From Helianthus annuus (taxonomy: Eukaryota > Streptophyta > Magnoliopsida > Asterales > Asteraceae): 64,000 bases of DNA. The translations under genes were made by a program, and so were the position numbers. Location: assembly GCF_002127325.2 (NCBI RefSeq), contig NC_035441.2, positions 47,434,663 to 47,498,662 of the forward strand, read 5' to 3'. The notes beneath the pieces are model-generated. The model was not told the DNA's origin. It was given only the letters and a program-made list of their open reading frames with translations, and searched no databases. The stretch's first letter is position 1, and the number at the start of each line of letters is the position of its first letter. Shown here piece by piece: positions 13,791 to 25,088 of the stretch.

Positions 13791-16059
13791 TGCGGATTAG
13801 ACACCGAAAAAAAAACACTCAACAAATGGCTACAATTTAAGGAATGTGTTTAGTGACGGAATCAGATTTCTAATTGATGGAGAAAGGTCTAGTGGTAAGA
13901 AAAGCTGCTTCTAGAAGGTTGGCAAGTGTTTGCGCTCGATGATTCCATTCTTGGGTGGTTGGTTTGGCCCTTCTTCCGGTAACTCGAATGCTAGCCCGGT
14001 ATATCCCATTTTAATTTTACACCATTGTGAACCTTACGCCTTTTTTACTCTCTGATCGAGGTTCTCGGCATTGAAAAATCTTCGTAAAGTAAATCACACG
14101 TGTATATGTTGACATTTAAGAGATATACAGTCAAGAAAATCAAGGGAAATGGTGATATATATGCGGATTAGACACCAAAAAAAACACTCAACAAATGGCT
14201 ACAATTTAAGGAATGTGTTTAGTGACGGCATCAGATTCCTAATTGATGGAGAAAGGTCTGGTGGCAAGAAAAGCTGCTTCTAGGAGGTTGTCAAGTGTTT
14301 TCGCTCGACGATTCCATTCTTGGGTGGTTGGTTTGGCCCTTGTTCCTGTAACTCGAATCCTAACCCGGCATATCCCATTTTAATTTTACACAATTGTGAC
14401 CTTACGCCTTTTTTACTCTCTGATCGAGGTTCTCGGCATTGAAAAATCTTCGTAAACTAAATCACACGTGTATATGTTGACATTTAAGAGATATACAGTC
14501 AAGAAAATCAAGGGCAATGGTGATATATATGCGGATTAGACACCAAAAAAAACACTCAACAAATGGCTACAATTTAAGGAATGTGTTTAGTGACGGCATC
14601 AGATTCCTAATTGATGGAGAAAGGTCTAGTGGCAAGAAAAGCTGCTAATAGGAGGTTGTCAAGTGTTTTCGCTCGACGATTCCATTCTTGGGTGGTTGGT
14701 TTGGCCCTTGTTCCTGTAACTCGAATCCTAGCCCGGTATATCCCACTTTAATTTTACACCATTGTGAACCTTATGCCTATTTTACTCTCTGATCGAGGTT
14801 CTCGGCATTGAAAAATCTTCGTAAACTAAATCACATGTGTGTATGTTGACAATTAAGAGACATACAGTCAAGAAAATCAAGGGCAACGGTGATATATATG
14901 CGGATTAGACAGAAAAAAAATACTCAACAAATGGCTACAATTTAAGGAAAGTGTTTATTGACGGCATCGGATTCCTAATTGATGGAGAAAGGTCTGGTGG
15001 CCAGAAAATCTGCTTCTAGGAGATTGTCAAGTGTTTTCGCTCGACGATTCCATTCTTGGGTGGTTGGTTTGGCCCTTGTTCCTGTAACTCGAATCCTAGA
15101 CCTGTATATCCCATTTTAATTTTACACCATTGTGAACCTTACGCCTTCTTCACTCTCTGATCGAGGTTCTCGGCAGTAAAAAATCTTCGTAAACTAAATC
15201 ACACGTGTATATGTTGACATTTAAGAGATATACAGTCAAGAAAATCAATGGCAATGGTGATATATATGCGGATTAGACACCAAAAAAACACTCAACAAAT
15301 GCCTACAAATTAAGGAATGTGTTTAGTGACGGCATCAGATTCCTAATTGATGGAGAAAGGTCTGGTGGCAAGAAAAGCTGCTTCTAGGAGGTTGTCGAGT
15401 GTTTTCGATCGACGATTCCATTCTTGGGTGGTTGGTTTGGCCATTGTTCCTGTAACTCTTATCCTAGCCCAGTATATTCCATTTTAATTTTACACCATTA
15501 TGAACCTTACACCTTTTTTACTCTCTGATCGAGGTTCTCAGCATTGAAAAATCTTCGTAAACTAAATCACACGTGTATATGCTGACATTTAAGAGATATA
15601 CAGTCAAGAAAATCAAGGGCAATGGTGATATATATGCGGATTAGACACCAAAGAAAAACACTCAACAAATGGCTACAAATTAAGGAATGTGTTTAGTGAC
15701 GACATCAGATTCCTAGTTGTTGGAGAAAGGTCTGGTGGCAAGAAAAGCTGCTTCTAGGAGGTTGTCAAGTGTTTTCGCTTGACGATTCCATTCTTGGGTG
15801 GTTGGTTTGGCCCTTGTTCCTGTAACTCGAATCCTAGCCCGGTATATCCCATTTTAATTTTACACCATTGTGAACCTTACACAATTTTTACTCTCTGATC
15901 GAGGTTCTCGGCATTGAAAAATCTTCGTAAACTAAATCACCCGTGTATATGTTGACATTTAAGAGATATACAATCAGGAAAACCAAGAGCAATGGTGATA
16001 TAAATGCGGATTAGACACCAAAAAATAAACACTCAAAAAATGGCTACAATTTCAGGAAT
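13791..16059. repeat. Diverging satellite monomers (transition zone)
   Basis: About six monomers with clearly more substitutions than the block before. They include an X-like monomer near 13800-14000 (GACGGAATCAGATTTC, CTAGAAGGTTGG) and several unique changes near 14820-15530. The order of variants is irregular, so I see no higher-order unit here. Rising divergence towards the array interior or edge is typical where homogenisation weakens. Confidence 0.9.
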
Positions 16060-17542
16060 GTGTTTATTGACGGCATTAGATTCCTAATTGATGTAGAAAG
16101 GTCTGGTGGCAAGAAAAGCTGCTTCCTGGTAGTTGTCAAATGTTTTCGCTTGACGATTCCATTCTTGGGAGGTTGGTTTGGCCCTTGTTCCTGTAATTCG
16201 AATCCTAGCCCGGTATATCCCATTTTAGTTTTACACCATTGTGAACCTTACGCCTTTTTTACTCTCTGATCTCGGTTCTCGGCATTGAAAAATCTTCGCA
16301 AACTAAATCACACGTGTATATGTTGACATTTAAGAGATATACAGTCAAGAAAATCAAGAGCAATGGTGATATATATGTTGATTAGACACCAAAAAATAAA
16401 CACTCAAAAAATGGCTACAATTTAAGGAATGTGTGTAGTGACGGCATCAGATTCCTAATTGATGGAGAAATGTTCTGTGGCAAGAAAAGCTGCTTCCAGG
16501 AGGTTGTCAAGTGTTTTCGCTCGTTGATTCCATTCTTGGGTGTTTGGTTTGGTCCTTGTTCCTTTAACTCGAATCCTAGCCCGGTATATCCCATTCTAGT
16601 TTTACCCCATTGTGAACCTTACGCCTTTTGTACTCCCTGATCGAGGTTCTCGGCATTGAAAAATCTTCGTAAACTCAATCACACGTGTATATGTTTACAT
16701 TTAAGAGATATACAGTCAAGAAAATCAAGAGCAATGGTGATATATATGCGGATTAGACACCAAAAAATAAATACTCAAAAAATGGCTACAATATAAGGAA
16801 TGTGTTTAGTGATGGAAACATATTCCTAATTGATGGAGAAAGGTCTGGTGGCAAGAAAAGTTGTTTCCAGGAGGTTGTCAAGTGTTTTCGCTCGACGATT
16901 CCATTCTTGGGTAGTTGGTTTGGCCCTTGTTCATGTAACTCGAATCGTACCCCGGTATATCCCATTTTAGTTTTACACCATTGTGAACCTTATGCCTTTT
17001 TTACTCTCTGTTCGAGGTTCTCGGCATTGAAAAATCTACGCAAACTAAATCACACGTGTATATGGTGACATTTAAGAGATATACAGTGAAGAAAATCAAA
17101 AGCAATGGTGATATATAGTCGGATTAGACACCAAAAATAAAAACTCAAAAAATGGCTACAATTTAAGGAATGTGTTTTGTGACGGCATCAAATTCCTAAT
17201 TGATGGAGAAAGGTCTGGTGGCAAGAAATGTTGCTTCCAGGAGGTTGTCAAGTGTTTTCGCTCGACGATATCATTCTTGGGTGGTTGGTTTGGCCCTTGT
17301 TCATGTAACTCGAATCCTAGCCCGGTATATCCCATTTTAATTTTACACCAATGTGAACCTTACGCCTTTTTTACTCTCTGATCGAGGTTCTTGGCATTGA
17401 AAAATCTTTGTAAACTAAATCACACGTGTATATGTTGACATTTAAGAGATATACAGTCAAGAAAATCAAGAGCAATGGTGATATAAATGCGGATTAGACA
17501 CCAAAAAATAAACACTCAAAAAATGGCTACGATTTCAGGAAT
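16060..17542. repeat. Satellite higher-order repeat, unit 1 (A-B-C-D)
   Basis: Four monomers starting near 16060, 16431, 16802 and 17172, 1483 bp in all. Marks are: A, CTTCCTGGTAGTTG and GGGAGGTTGG; B, CGCTCGTTGATTCC with GTCCTTGTTCCTTTAACTC and GTACTCCCTG; C, GGGTAGTTGG with CGAATCGTACCCC; D, ACGATATCATTCTTGG with GTTCATGTAAC. Adjacent monomers differ at many positions, while the same type one unit later is nearly identical. Confidence 0.9.
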
Positions 17543-19022
17543 GTGTTTATTGACGGCATTAGATTCCTAATTGATGTAGAAAGGTCTGGTGGCAAGAAAA
17601 GCTGCTTCCTGGTAGTTGTCAAATGTTTTCGCTTGACGATTCCATTCTTGGGAGGTTGGTTTGGCCCTTGTTCCTGTAATTCGAATCCTAGCCCGGTATA
17701 TCCCATTTTAGTTTTACACCATTGTGAACCTTACGCCTTTTTTACTCTCTGATCTCGGTTCTCGGCATTGAAAAATCTTCGCAAACTAAATCACACGTGT
17801 ATATGTTGACATTTAAGAGATATACAGTCAAGAAAATCAAGAGCAATGGTGATATATATGTTGATTAGACACCAAAAAATAAACACTCAAAAAATGGCTA
17901 AAATTTAAGGAATGTGTGTAGTGACGGCATCAGATTCCTAATTGATGGAGAAATGTCTGGTGGCAAGAAAGCTGCTTCCAGGAGGTTGTCAAGTGTTTTC
18001 GCTCGTTGATTCCATTCTTGGGTGGTTGGTTTGGTCCTTGTTCCTTTAACTCGAATCCTAGCCCGGTATATCCCATTTTAGTTTTACCCCATTGTGAACC
18101 TTACGCCTTTTGTACTCCCTGATCGAGGTTCTCGGCATTGAAAAATCTTCGTAAACTCAATCACACGTGTATATGTTTACATTTAAGAGATATACAGTCA
18201 AGAAAATCAAGAGCAATGGTGATATATATGCGGATTAGACACCAAAAAATAAATACTCAAAAAATGGCTACAATATAAGGAATGTGTTTAGTGACGGAAA
18301 CAGATTCCTAATTGATGGAGAAAGGTCTGGTGGCAAGAAAAGTTGTTTCCAGGAGGTTGTCAAGTGTTTTCGCTCGACGATTCCATTCTTGGGTAGTTGG
18401 TTTGGCCCTTGTTCATGTAACTCGAATCGTACCCCGGTATATCCCATTTTAGTTTTACACCATTGTGAACCTTATGCCTTCTTTACTCTCTGTTCGAGGT
18501 TCTCGGCATTGAAAAATCTACGCAAACTAAATCACACGTGTATATGGTGACATTTAAGAGATATACAGTGAAGAAAATCAAAAGCAATGGTGATATATAG
18601 GCGGATTAGACACCAAAAATAAACACTCAAAAAATGGCTACAATTTAAGGAATGTATTTTGTGACGGCATCAAATTCCTAATTGATGGAGAAAGGACTGG
18701 TGGCAAGAAAAGTTGCTTCCAGGAGGTTGTCAAGTGTTTTCGCTCGACGATATCATTCTTGGGTGGTTGGTTTGGCCCTTGTTCATGTAACTCGAATCCT
18801 AGCCCGGTATATCCCATTTTAATTTTACACCAATGTGAACCTTACGCCTTTTTTACTCTCTGGTCGAGGTTCTTGGCATTGAAAAATCTTTGTAAACTAA
18901 ATCACACGTGTATATGTTGACATTTAAGACATATACAGTCAAGAAAATCAAGAGCAATGGTGATATAAATGCGGATTAGACACCAAAAAAAACACTCAAA
19001 AAGTGGCTACAATTTAAGGAAT
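17543..19022. repeat. Satellite higher-order repeat, unit 2 (A-B-C-D)
   Basis: Monomers near 17543 (A), 17914 (B), 18284 (C) and 18655 (D). The A monomer matches the one 1483 bp upstream over its whole diagnostic stretch. B shares CGCTCGTTGATTCC, and C shares GGGTAGTTGG and GTACCCC. This phase-locked order is what defines a higher-order repeat. Confidence 0.9.
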
Positions 19023-20133
19023 GTGTTTAGTGACGGCATCAGATTCCCAATTGATGGAGAAAGGTCTGGTGGCAAGAAAAGCTGCTTCCAGGAGGTTGTC
19101 AAGTGTTTTCGATCGATGATTCCATTCTTGGGTGGTTGGTTTGGTCCTTGTTCCTTTAACTCGAATCCTAGCCCGGTATATCCCATTTTAGTTTACCCCA
19201 TTGTGAACCTTACGCCTTTTGTACTCCCTGATCGAGGTTCTCGGCATTGAAAAATCTTCGTAAACTCAATCACACGTTTATATGTTGACATTTAAGAGAT
19301 ATACAGTCAAGAAAATCAAGAGCAATGGTGATATATATGCGGATTAGACACCAAAAAATAAACACTCAATAAATGGCTACAATATAAGGATTGTGTTTAG
19401 TGACGGCAACAGATTCCTAATTGATGGAGAAAGGTCTGGTGGCAAGAAAAGTTGTTTCCAGGAGGTTGTCAAGTGTTTTCGCTCGACGATTCCATTCTTG
19501 GGTAGTTGGTTTGGCCCTTGTTCCTGTAACTCGAATCGTACCCCGGTATATCCCATTTTAGTTTTACACCATTGTGAACCTTATGCCTTTTTTACTCTCT
19601 GTTCGAGGTTCTCGGCATTGAAATATCTACGCAAATTAAATCACACGTGTATATGGTGACATTTAAGAGATATACAGTGAAGAAAATCAAAAGCAATGGT
19701 GATATATATGCGGATTAGACACCAAAAATAAACACTCAAAAAATGGCTACAATTTAAGGAATGTGTTTAGTGACGGCATCAGATTCCTAATTGATGGAGA
19801 AAGGTCTGGTGGCAAGAAAAGTTGCTTCCAGGAGGTTGTCAAGTGTTTTCGCTCGACCGTATCGTTCTTGGGTGGTTGGTTTGGCCCTTGTTCATGTAAC
19901 TCGAATCCTAGCCCGGTATATCCCATTTTAATTTTACACCATTGTGAACCTTACGCCTTTTTTACTCTCTGATCGAGGTTCTTGGCATTGAAAAATCTTC
20001 GTAAACTAAATCACACGTGTATATGTTGACATTTAAGAGATATACAGTCAAGAAAATCAAGAGCAATGGTGATATAAATGCGGATTAGACACCAAAAAAT
20101 AAACACTCAAAAAATGGCTACAATTTAAGGAAT
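19023..20133. repeat. Satellite higher-order repeat, unit 3 (B-C-D, A missing)
   Basis: Monomers near 19023 (B, with GTCCTTGTTCCTTTAACTC and GTACTCCCTG), 19393 (C) and 19763 (D). The A monomer is absent, as expected from unequal exchange between misaligned units. Confidence 0.85.
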
Positions 20134-21474
20134 GTGTTTAGTGATGGCATCAGATTCCTAATTGATGTAGAAAGGTCTGGTGGCAAGAAAAGCTGCTTCC
20201 TGGTAGTTGTCAAGTGTTTTCGCGAGACGATTCCATTCTTGGGAGGTTGGTTTGGCCCTTGTTCCTGTAACTCGAATCCTAGCCCGGTATATCCCATTTT
20301 AGTTTTACACCATTGTGAACCTTACGCCTTTTTTACTCTCTGATCTAGGTTCTCGGCATTGAAAAATCTTCGCAAACTAAATCACACGTGTATATGTTGA
20401 CATTTAAGAGATATACAGTCAAGAAAATCAAGAGCAATGGTGATATATATGCGGATTAGACACCAAAAAATGAACACTCAAAAAATGGCTACAATTTAAG
20501 GAATGTGTTTTGTGACGGCATCAGATTCCTAATTGATGGAGAAAGGTCTGGTGGCAAGAAAAGCTGCTTCTAGGAGATTGTCAAGTGTTTTCGCTCGATG
20601 ATTCCATTCTTGGGTGGTTGGTTTGGTCCTTGTTTCTTTAACTCGAATCCTAGCCCGGTATATCCCATTTTTGTTTTACACCATTGTGAACCTTACGCCT
20701 TTTGTACTCCCTGATCGAGGTTCTCGGCGTTGAAAAATCTTCGTAAACTCAATCACACGTGTATATGTTGACATTTAAGAGATATACAGTCAAGAAAATC
20801 AAGAGCAATGGAGATATATACGCGGATTAGACACCAAAAAATAAACACTCAAAAAATGGCTACAATTTAAGGAATGTGTTTAGTGATGGCAACAGATTCC
20901 TAATTGATGGAGAAAGGTCTGGTGGCAAGAAAAGTTGTTTCCAGGAGGTTGTCAAGTGTTTTCGCTCGACGATTCCATTCTTGGGTGGTTGGTTTGGCCC
21001 TTGTTCCTGTAACTCGAATCGTACCCCGGTATATCCCATTTTAGTTTTACACCATTGTGAACCTTATGCCTTTTTTACTCTCTGTTCGAGGTTCTCGGCA
21101 TTGAAAAATCTACACAAACTAAATCACACGTGTATATGGTGACATTTTAGAGATATACAGTGAAGAAAATCAAAAGCAATGGTGATATATATGCGGATTA
21201 GACACCAAAAATAAACACTCAAAAATGGCTACAATTTAAGGAATGTGTTTAGTGACGGCACCAGATTCCTAATTGATGGAGAAAGGTCTGGTGGCAAGAA
21301 AAGCTGCTTCTAGGAGGTTGTCAAGTGTTTTCGCTCGAAGATATTCTTGGGTGGTTGGTTTGGCCCTTGTTCGTGTAACTCGAATCCTAGCCCGGTATAT
21401 CCCATTTTAGTTTTACACCATTGTGAACCTTACGCCTTTTGTACTCCCTGATCGAGGTTCTCCGCATTGAAAAG
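20134..21474. repeat. Satellite higher-order repeat, unit 4, cut by element E1
   Basis: Monomers near 20134 (A), 20505 (B), 20876 (C) and 21246. The last starts as D (AAGATATTCTTGG) but ends with the B mark GTACTCCCTG, so it is a D/B recombinant. The array stops at the E1 insertion. The fragment after E1 (37584 onward) continues with CTCAATCACAC and a C-type GACAACAG, the phase expected after a B-type end. Confidence 0.85.
21470..21474. repeat. Target-site duplication of E1 (AAAAG), left copy
   Basis: AAAAG lies immediately before TGTCACACCCCG, and again at 37579-37583 just after the terminal CA of E1 (37578). Removing E1 and one copy restores a normal satellite sequence. Confidence 0.92.
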
Positions 21475-21888
21475 TGTCACACCCCGACCACGTAAAACAA
21501 CAAATCATGGCGGAAACGTCAGGGAGTGTTGTAACAGAATCATTGTTTCACAACCATGGATCAATAGTTTTGTTTTATTGAATTATTGAAATCAATGTTT
21601 TGGTACAATTCAGATAAATACAAATAATTGTTTCTCAGTTTTAAAGTCGCTAAGGCACAAGTCCGTCCTATGTGTAGCATGCATCAACAATCATCACATA
21701 GCAGCACCTGAAACATATATGAAAATAGGTACGTCAGCATAAAAATGCCTGTGAGTAACATAGGATTTTGTGTATTAGATTCATGGCTTTGGATAATGCG
21801 AGAAAAGAATTTATGTTTTCAAAATAGCCACGAATCCTATATAAAAGTTTTTGTTTCTGAAAACGTGTCGTTTTGGAAAAAGGTTTAT

Positions 21889-22200
21889 AGTATAGACAAA
21901 AATATACTTTGGTTTTGAAAGGCTTGTATAAATAGTATAACAAAGTATACTTTAGTTTTGAAATAGTTCGATGGATAGTATATCGAAATATACTTTAGTA
22001 GTTAAAATAATAGTTTTGGTAGTATATCTCAAATATACTTTGGTTTAAGGGTAAAAGTATTGGTAGTATATCAAATTATACTTTGGTTTTGAAATAAGCA
22101 TATCAACTATGCTTTAGTTTAAAAATAGCATATCAACTATGCCTTTGGATAGTATATCAATATATATACTTTGGTTTAAAATAACAAGGTTGGTAGTATA
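21889..22200. repeat. Hairpin minisatellite in E1 LTR, part 1
   Basis: Nine imperfect repeats, mostly 43-45 bp apart and then 24-32 bp. Each is built on a short inverted repeat: AGTATA / TATACT at 21889, 21934, 21977, 22021, 22065 and 22151; AGCATA / TATGCT at 22097; a decayed copy at 22127; and the left half of a ninth at 22195. Loops are short and TCAAA-like, and most units continue with TTTGGT or TTTAGT. E4 interrupts the ninth unit. Confidence 0.88.
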
Positions 22201-22201
22201 T
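22197..22201. repeat. Target-site duplication of E4 (TATAT), left copy
   Basis: TATAT precedes the E4 start TGTAACAAC and is repeated at 31986-31990 after the terminal TGACA. It lies inside one palindromic unit of the E1 hairpin array. Confidence 0.9.
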
Positions 22202-22463
22202 TGTAACAACTATCACTAAAATCCATAATTAGGATGGTAATTAGCTATTAAGGAAATCCTACTTAAGACACCCAAGTGATTCTACACAAACCCTAAAATT
22301 TTCAGAATTTTCAGAATCAGGATCAGGGCCCCTAAAACTCAGGGGGGGCAAAACCCTAGTTACGATTATCCTCATAACTATCTGTCAAATTCGAAATTGA
22401 AGGAACTGTCGACACAGCAAGCCTAGTTACACACGTAGCTACCCTATGAACATAGGTTACCAC

Positions 22464-22507
22464 TCGCGTAGCGCGACGCCTATAAGGGTACCCCTCGCGC
22501 TACGCGA
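22464..22507. repeat. 13-bp GC-rich inverted repeat upstream of E4 TATA
   Basis: TCGCGTAGCGCGA (22464-22476) and its exact reverse complement TCGCGCTACGCGA (22495-22507), with an 18-base loop. It ends 17 bp before the TATA box. It is much more GC-rich than its surroundings and CpG-dense. The 3' LTR copy is at 30767-30810. Confidence 0.92.
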
Positions 22508-22524
22508 CAGGGTCAAATTTTGGG

Positions 22525-22533
22525 TATAAATAG
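22525..22533 (+). promoter_or_regulatory. TATA box of E4 5' LTR
   Basis: TATAAATAG, about 320 bp into the LTR, followed about 30 bases later by a plausible start region. If used, R-U5 would take up about 1.1 kb of the 1.48-kb LTR. Confidence 0.65.
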
Positions 22534-22736
22534 AGGGGTCTGGCACTTGCATTCTGGTGTTAATTCGACGAAGAAATTCACTTCGTAGACGAAGTTATAC
22601 ACTATTTACTACAAAAACACACACTAATATCGAATCGCTGCCGCGGAACAGGGTAATTACTCGATCGCTATTACGATTCAGTTTCCGGAATCAATACATT
22701 CAAAGAATGTCTAAGTGCCGCCCACATTGGGCTATG

Positions 22737-22868
22737 CTTTGTCGTTTGTCGGTAATCCGATAAATGAGTTGAAGCATTGTACTTTGTCGTTTGTCGATAA
22801 TTCGATAAATGAGTTGAAGTACTATACTTTGTCGTTTGTCATTTTGATAAATGAGTTGAAGTATTGCA
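22737..22868. repeat. Three 45-bp tandem repeats in E4 5' LTR
   Basis: Units of 45, 45 and 42 bp begin CTTTGTCGTTTGTC and contain GATAAATGAGTTGAAG. A small palindrome in each changes on both sides: TCGG / CCGA, TCGA / TCGA, TCA / TGA. The 3' LTR copy is at 31040-31171. Confidence 0.9.
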
Positions 22869-23172
22869 CTTGGTCATTCATTGTGAGAAATTGATCTCGG
22901 AAGTTATCGTAACTGCTGTATTGATTACTAACCCGTTTGCGTGTATGCATTATTATTTGAATTAGGATAATCAAGGCTAATCAGTAGGCTTATACCTTGC
23001 CCGTTAAATCTGCAATGTGAGTCATTCTTCTTTTTAACTGTTTTCTCACAGTTTGTGAGTAAGTATTACAATACCTCAAATTATTTTCAAAGTGTTATAA
23101 TTACAGGGATTAAGTCGTGGTTATCTTAACCGCTGGTTAGTGGGGTATTGTGCACATTACTAATTTCTCACG

Positions 23173-23268
23173 GTTAGGCAATAAGCCCTAACATGGGTTA
23201 GGCTAATAAGACCTAACAGTGACAAAACGTCACTAATTGGGTGACTGGACCCAATAGTGGTATGACCA
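23173..23268. other. Five adjoining stem-loops in E4 5' LTR
   Basis: Arms are GTTAGG / CCTAAC (23173, 23187), GTTAGG / CCTAAC (23197, 23212), AGTGAC / GTCACT (23218, 23229), ATTGGGT / ACCCAAT (23236, 23249) and TGGT / ACCA (23258, 23265). They follow each other every 18-24 bases with unrelated arm sequences. The copy in the 3' LTR is at 31476-31571. They are predicted to lie in R-U5. Confidence 0.85.
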
Positions 23269-23633
23269 TTGTCACACGGGTGGCAAGACCAGATATTAAT
23301 TAAGAACTGCCATAGTAATCGCTCTTATGCTGTAATTTATAACTATGTGTCATTTTATCAAACTGAATGATTCACTCAGTATTTCCCCGCTGACAAAACC
23401 TTTTTACAACATGTTTCAGGTGACCTACTGAATTAAGTACACGTGCTACGGAGCACTATCAAGCTTGAAGTGGTGGCTCAACTAAAATAAATAAACATGT
23501 TTGTAAAATAATGAAATTATGATATTTACGGGATTATCCCGAAATGTAAATAAATAATACTCGGGCAAATTTTCTAAGTATAAAACGATCCTGCTAAGAC
23601 TTCCGCTATAAAAATAAATACCACGGGATTTTC

Positions 23634-23638
23634 TGTCC
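23634..23638. repeat. Target-site duplication of E5 (TGTCC), left copy
   Basis: TGTCC precedes TGTAACACC and recurs at 27038-27042 after the terminal TGACA. The uninterrupted 3' LTR of E4 has a single TGTCC at the corresponding place (31938-31942). Confidence 0.92.
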
Positions 23639-24587
23639 TGTAACACCTCGAATTTTTTTGTGTCCAATGATGTGTTAACACGTGTCATTTGTTTACACGT
23701 GGCATCTATAATAAATAAAGGACTAATTTTGACAAACCTTGAAAGTATATAAATTCGAGGGTTATAAATGTCAACAAGGGTAAATATACTGTATAGTATC
23801 CCTAAATAATGCTTAAACCTTCAAACGAATAAATTATAGATCGTACAAAAACAAAACGCGGAAGAAAGTGAGAGATTACAAACTACAGGGGTTAACTGTG
23901 TCAACATGTTTAATAATACCTCTGAGTGACCCTTTAACGTTCCAAAGACTTTGTAACGGTATTATACCCTCACTAAAATAATATATATGAATTTCGCGAA
24001 GTTTCGATATGAAACGAGAAAGTTACGATCGAATTCGTAGAAGAAGGGTTAAAAGCGTCAACAGTGAAAGTTAAGGCTTTCCAATATAATTAATAAATAA
24101 ACCGGGGACTTAATAATGTGGGTAAATAACACGAGGCCCCTATCGGTAAATAACCGAGGGCCAAACCGCAAAGTTACCCCTTCAAACCCGAAAGGTCAGG
24201 TAAATCATTACGAAAGATTTCGTTATTAATGGCCAGATTCTGTAATCATAACAAAAGATTTAAAAATTCTGAAATCTTAACCTCTCGCGACCCGCGTGAA
24301 GGTTATGTTTAAGTTGAGGCGGGCCGCGAGCCACCTCAAATACGCGTCTGATTTCTTAAACTCAAGCGACCCGCGTTAAAGTGCATGGGAACTCCCATGC
24401 GGGCCGCGTAAAGTGCCCAGATGCAGAATTGTTGTAACTACATGGCTTTTGGAGCTTATGAACGACCAAACCTCAATCAATGAGGCATGGGTGCCCCCTA
24501 CTCGACCCATAACCCTCTAATACACCTGCCATTCATCCAAGGGCACTTGTAGAGTTGTGTGTAATGATCTTGAGCCATAACATTTGC

Positions 24588-24596
24588 TATAAATAG
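24588..24596 (+). promoter_or_regulatory. TATA box of E5
   Basis: TATAAATAG about 950 bp into the LTR. It is followed by an AC-rich stretch and CAAGAGCTCTCAAG, similar to AAGCTCTCAACTTG in the E3 LTR. Confidence 0.65.
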
Positions 24597-25088
24597 CACT
24601 AGTATGCAACATAACATTCACAACATCAAAACACACACCTCTGATCATTTCAAGAGCTCTCAAGTCCTCTTCTCTGCTCCATAAGCAAGAACACAACTTC
24701 TGTAAGTGATCTAACCCTTTGTGGTGTCACATTTCCTTAGTAAATGGCTAAGAACCAAACCGTCGTAACTACGGCTTGACTTTACAATAAATCAGTAATG
24801 GTTCAGTCTTATGACGAATCAAAAGTGGTTATGAGTTGGTATTTATGTGGGTAATAAACCTCTAAAATGGTTCCCCCTGATCACCACTCTAACTATGTCA
24901 AATGTCGAGTCAAACGTGCGGTTAAAAAGTCAACAGAAAGCTATTTTAGCGATTTATGCATAATCTGTAATATATATGTTATGGAACCTGTTTTGACAAT
25001 CATAAAACATGATAATAAGTATATAAACCTGTTTGCGCTCGTTTGAATCGATCATTTACTATATTGAACCGGTTCGGAGCCGAAAGTC

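Noticed and set aside
1..21474. Possible CRISPR-like or rDNA spacer array
   Set aside because: The repeat is contiguous 370-bp satellite with no unique spacers and no rRNA sequence; the context is a plant nuclear genome.
21734..21943. 69-codon minus-strand ORF at the start of the E1 hairpin array
   Set aside because: Low-complexity translation of AT-rich repeats; no homologous frame in E2.
22557..22763. 68-codon ORF in both E4 LTRs (second at 30860-31066)
   Set aside because: Lies in predicted R-U5 over repeats; no motif; the duplicate only reflects the LTR pair.
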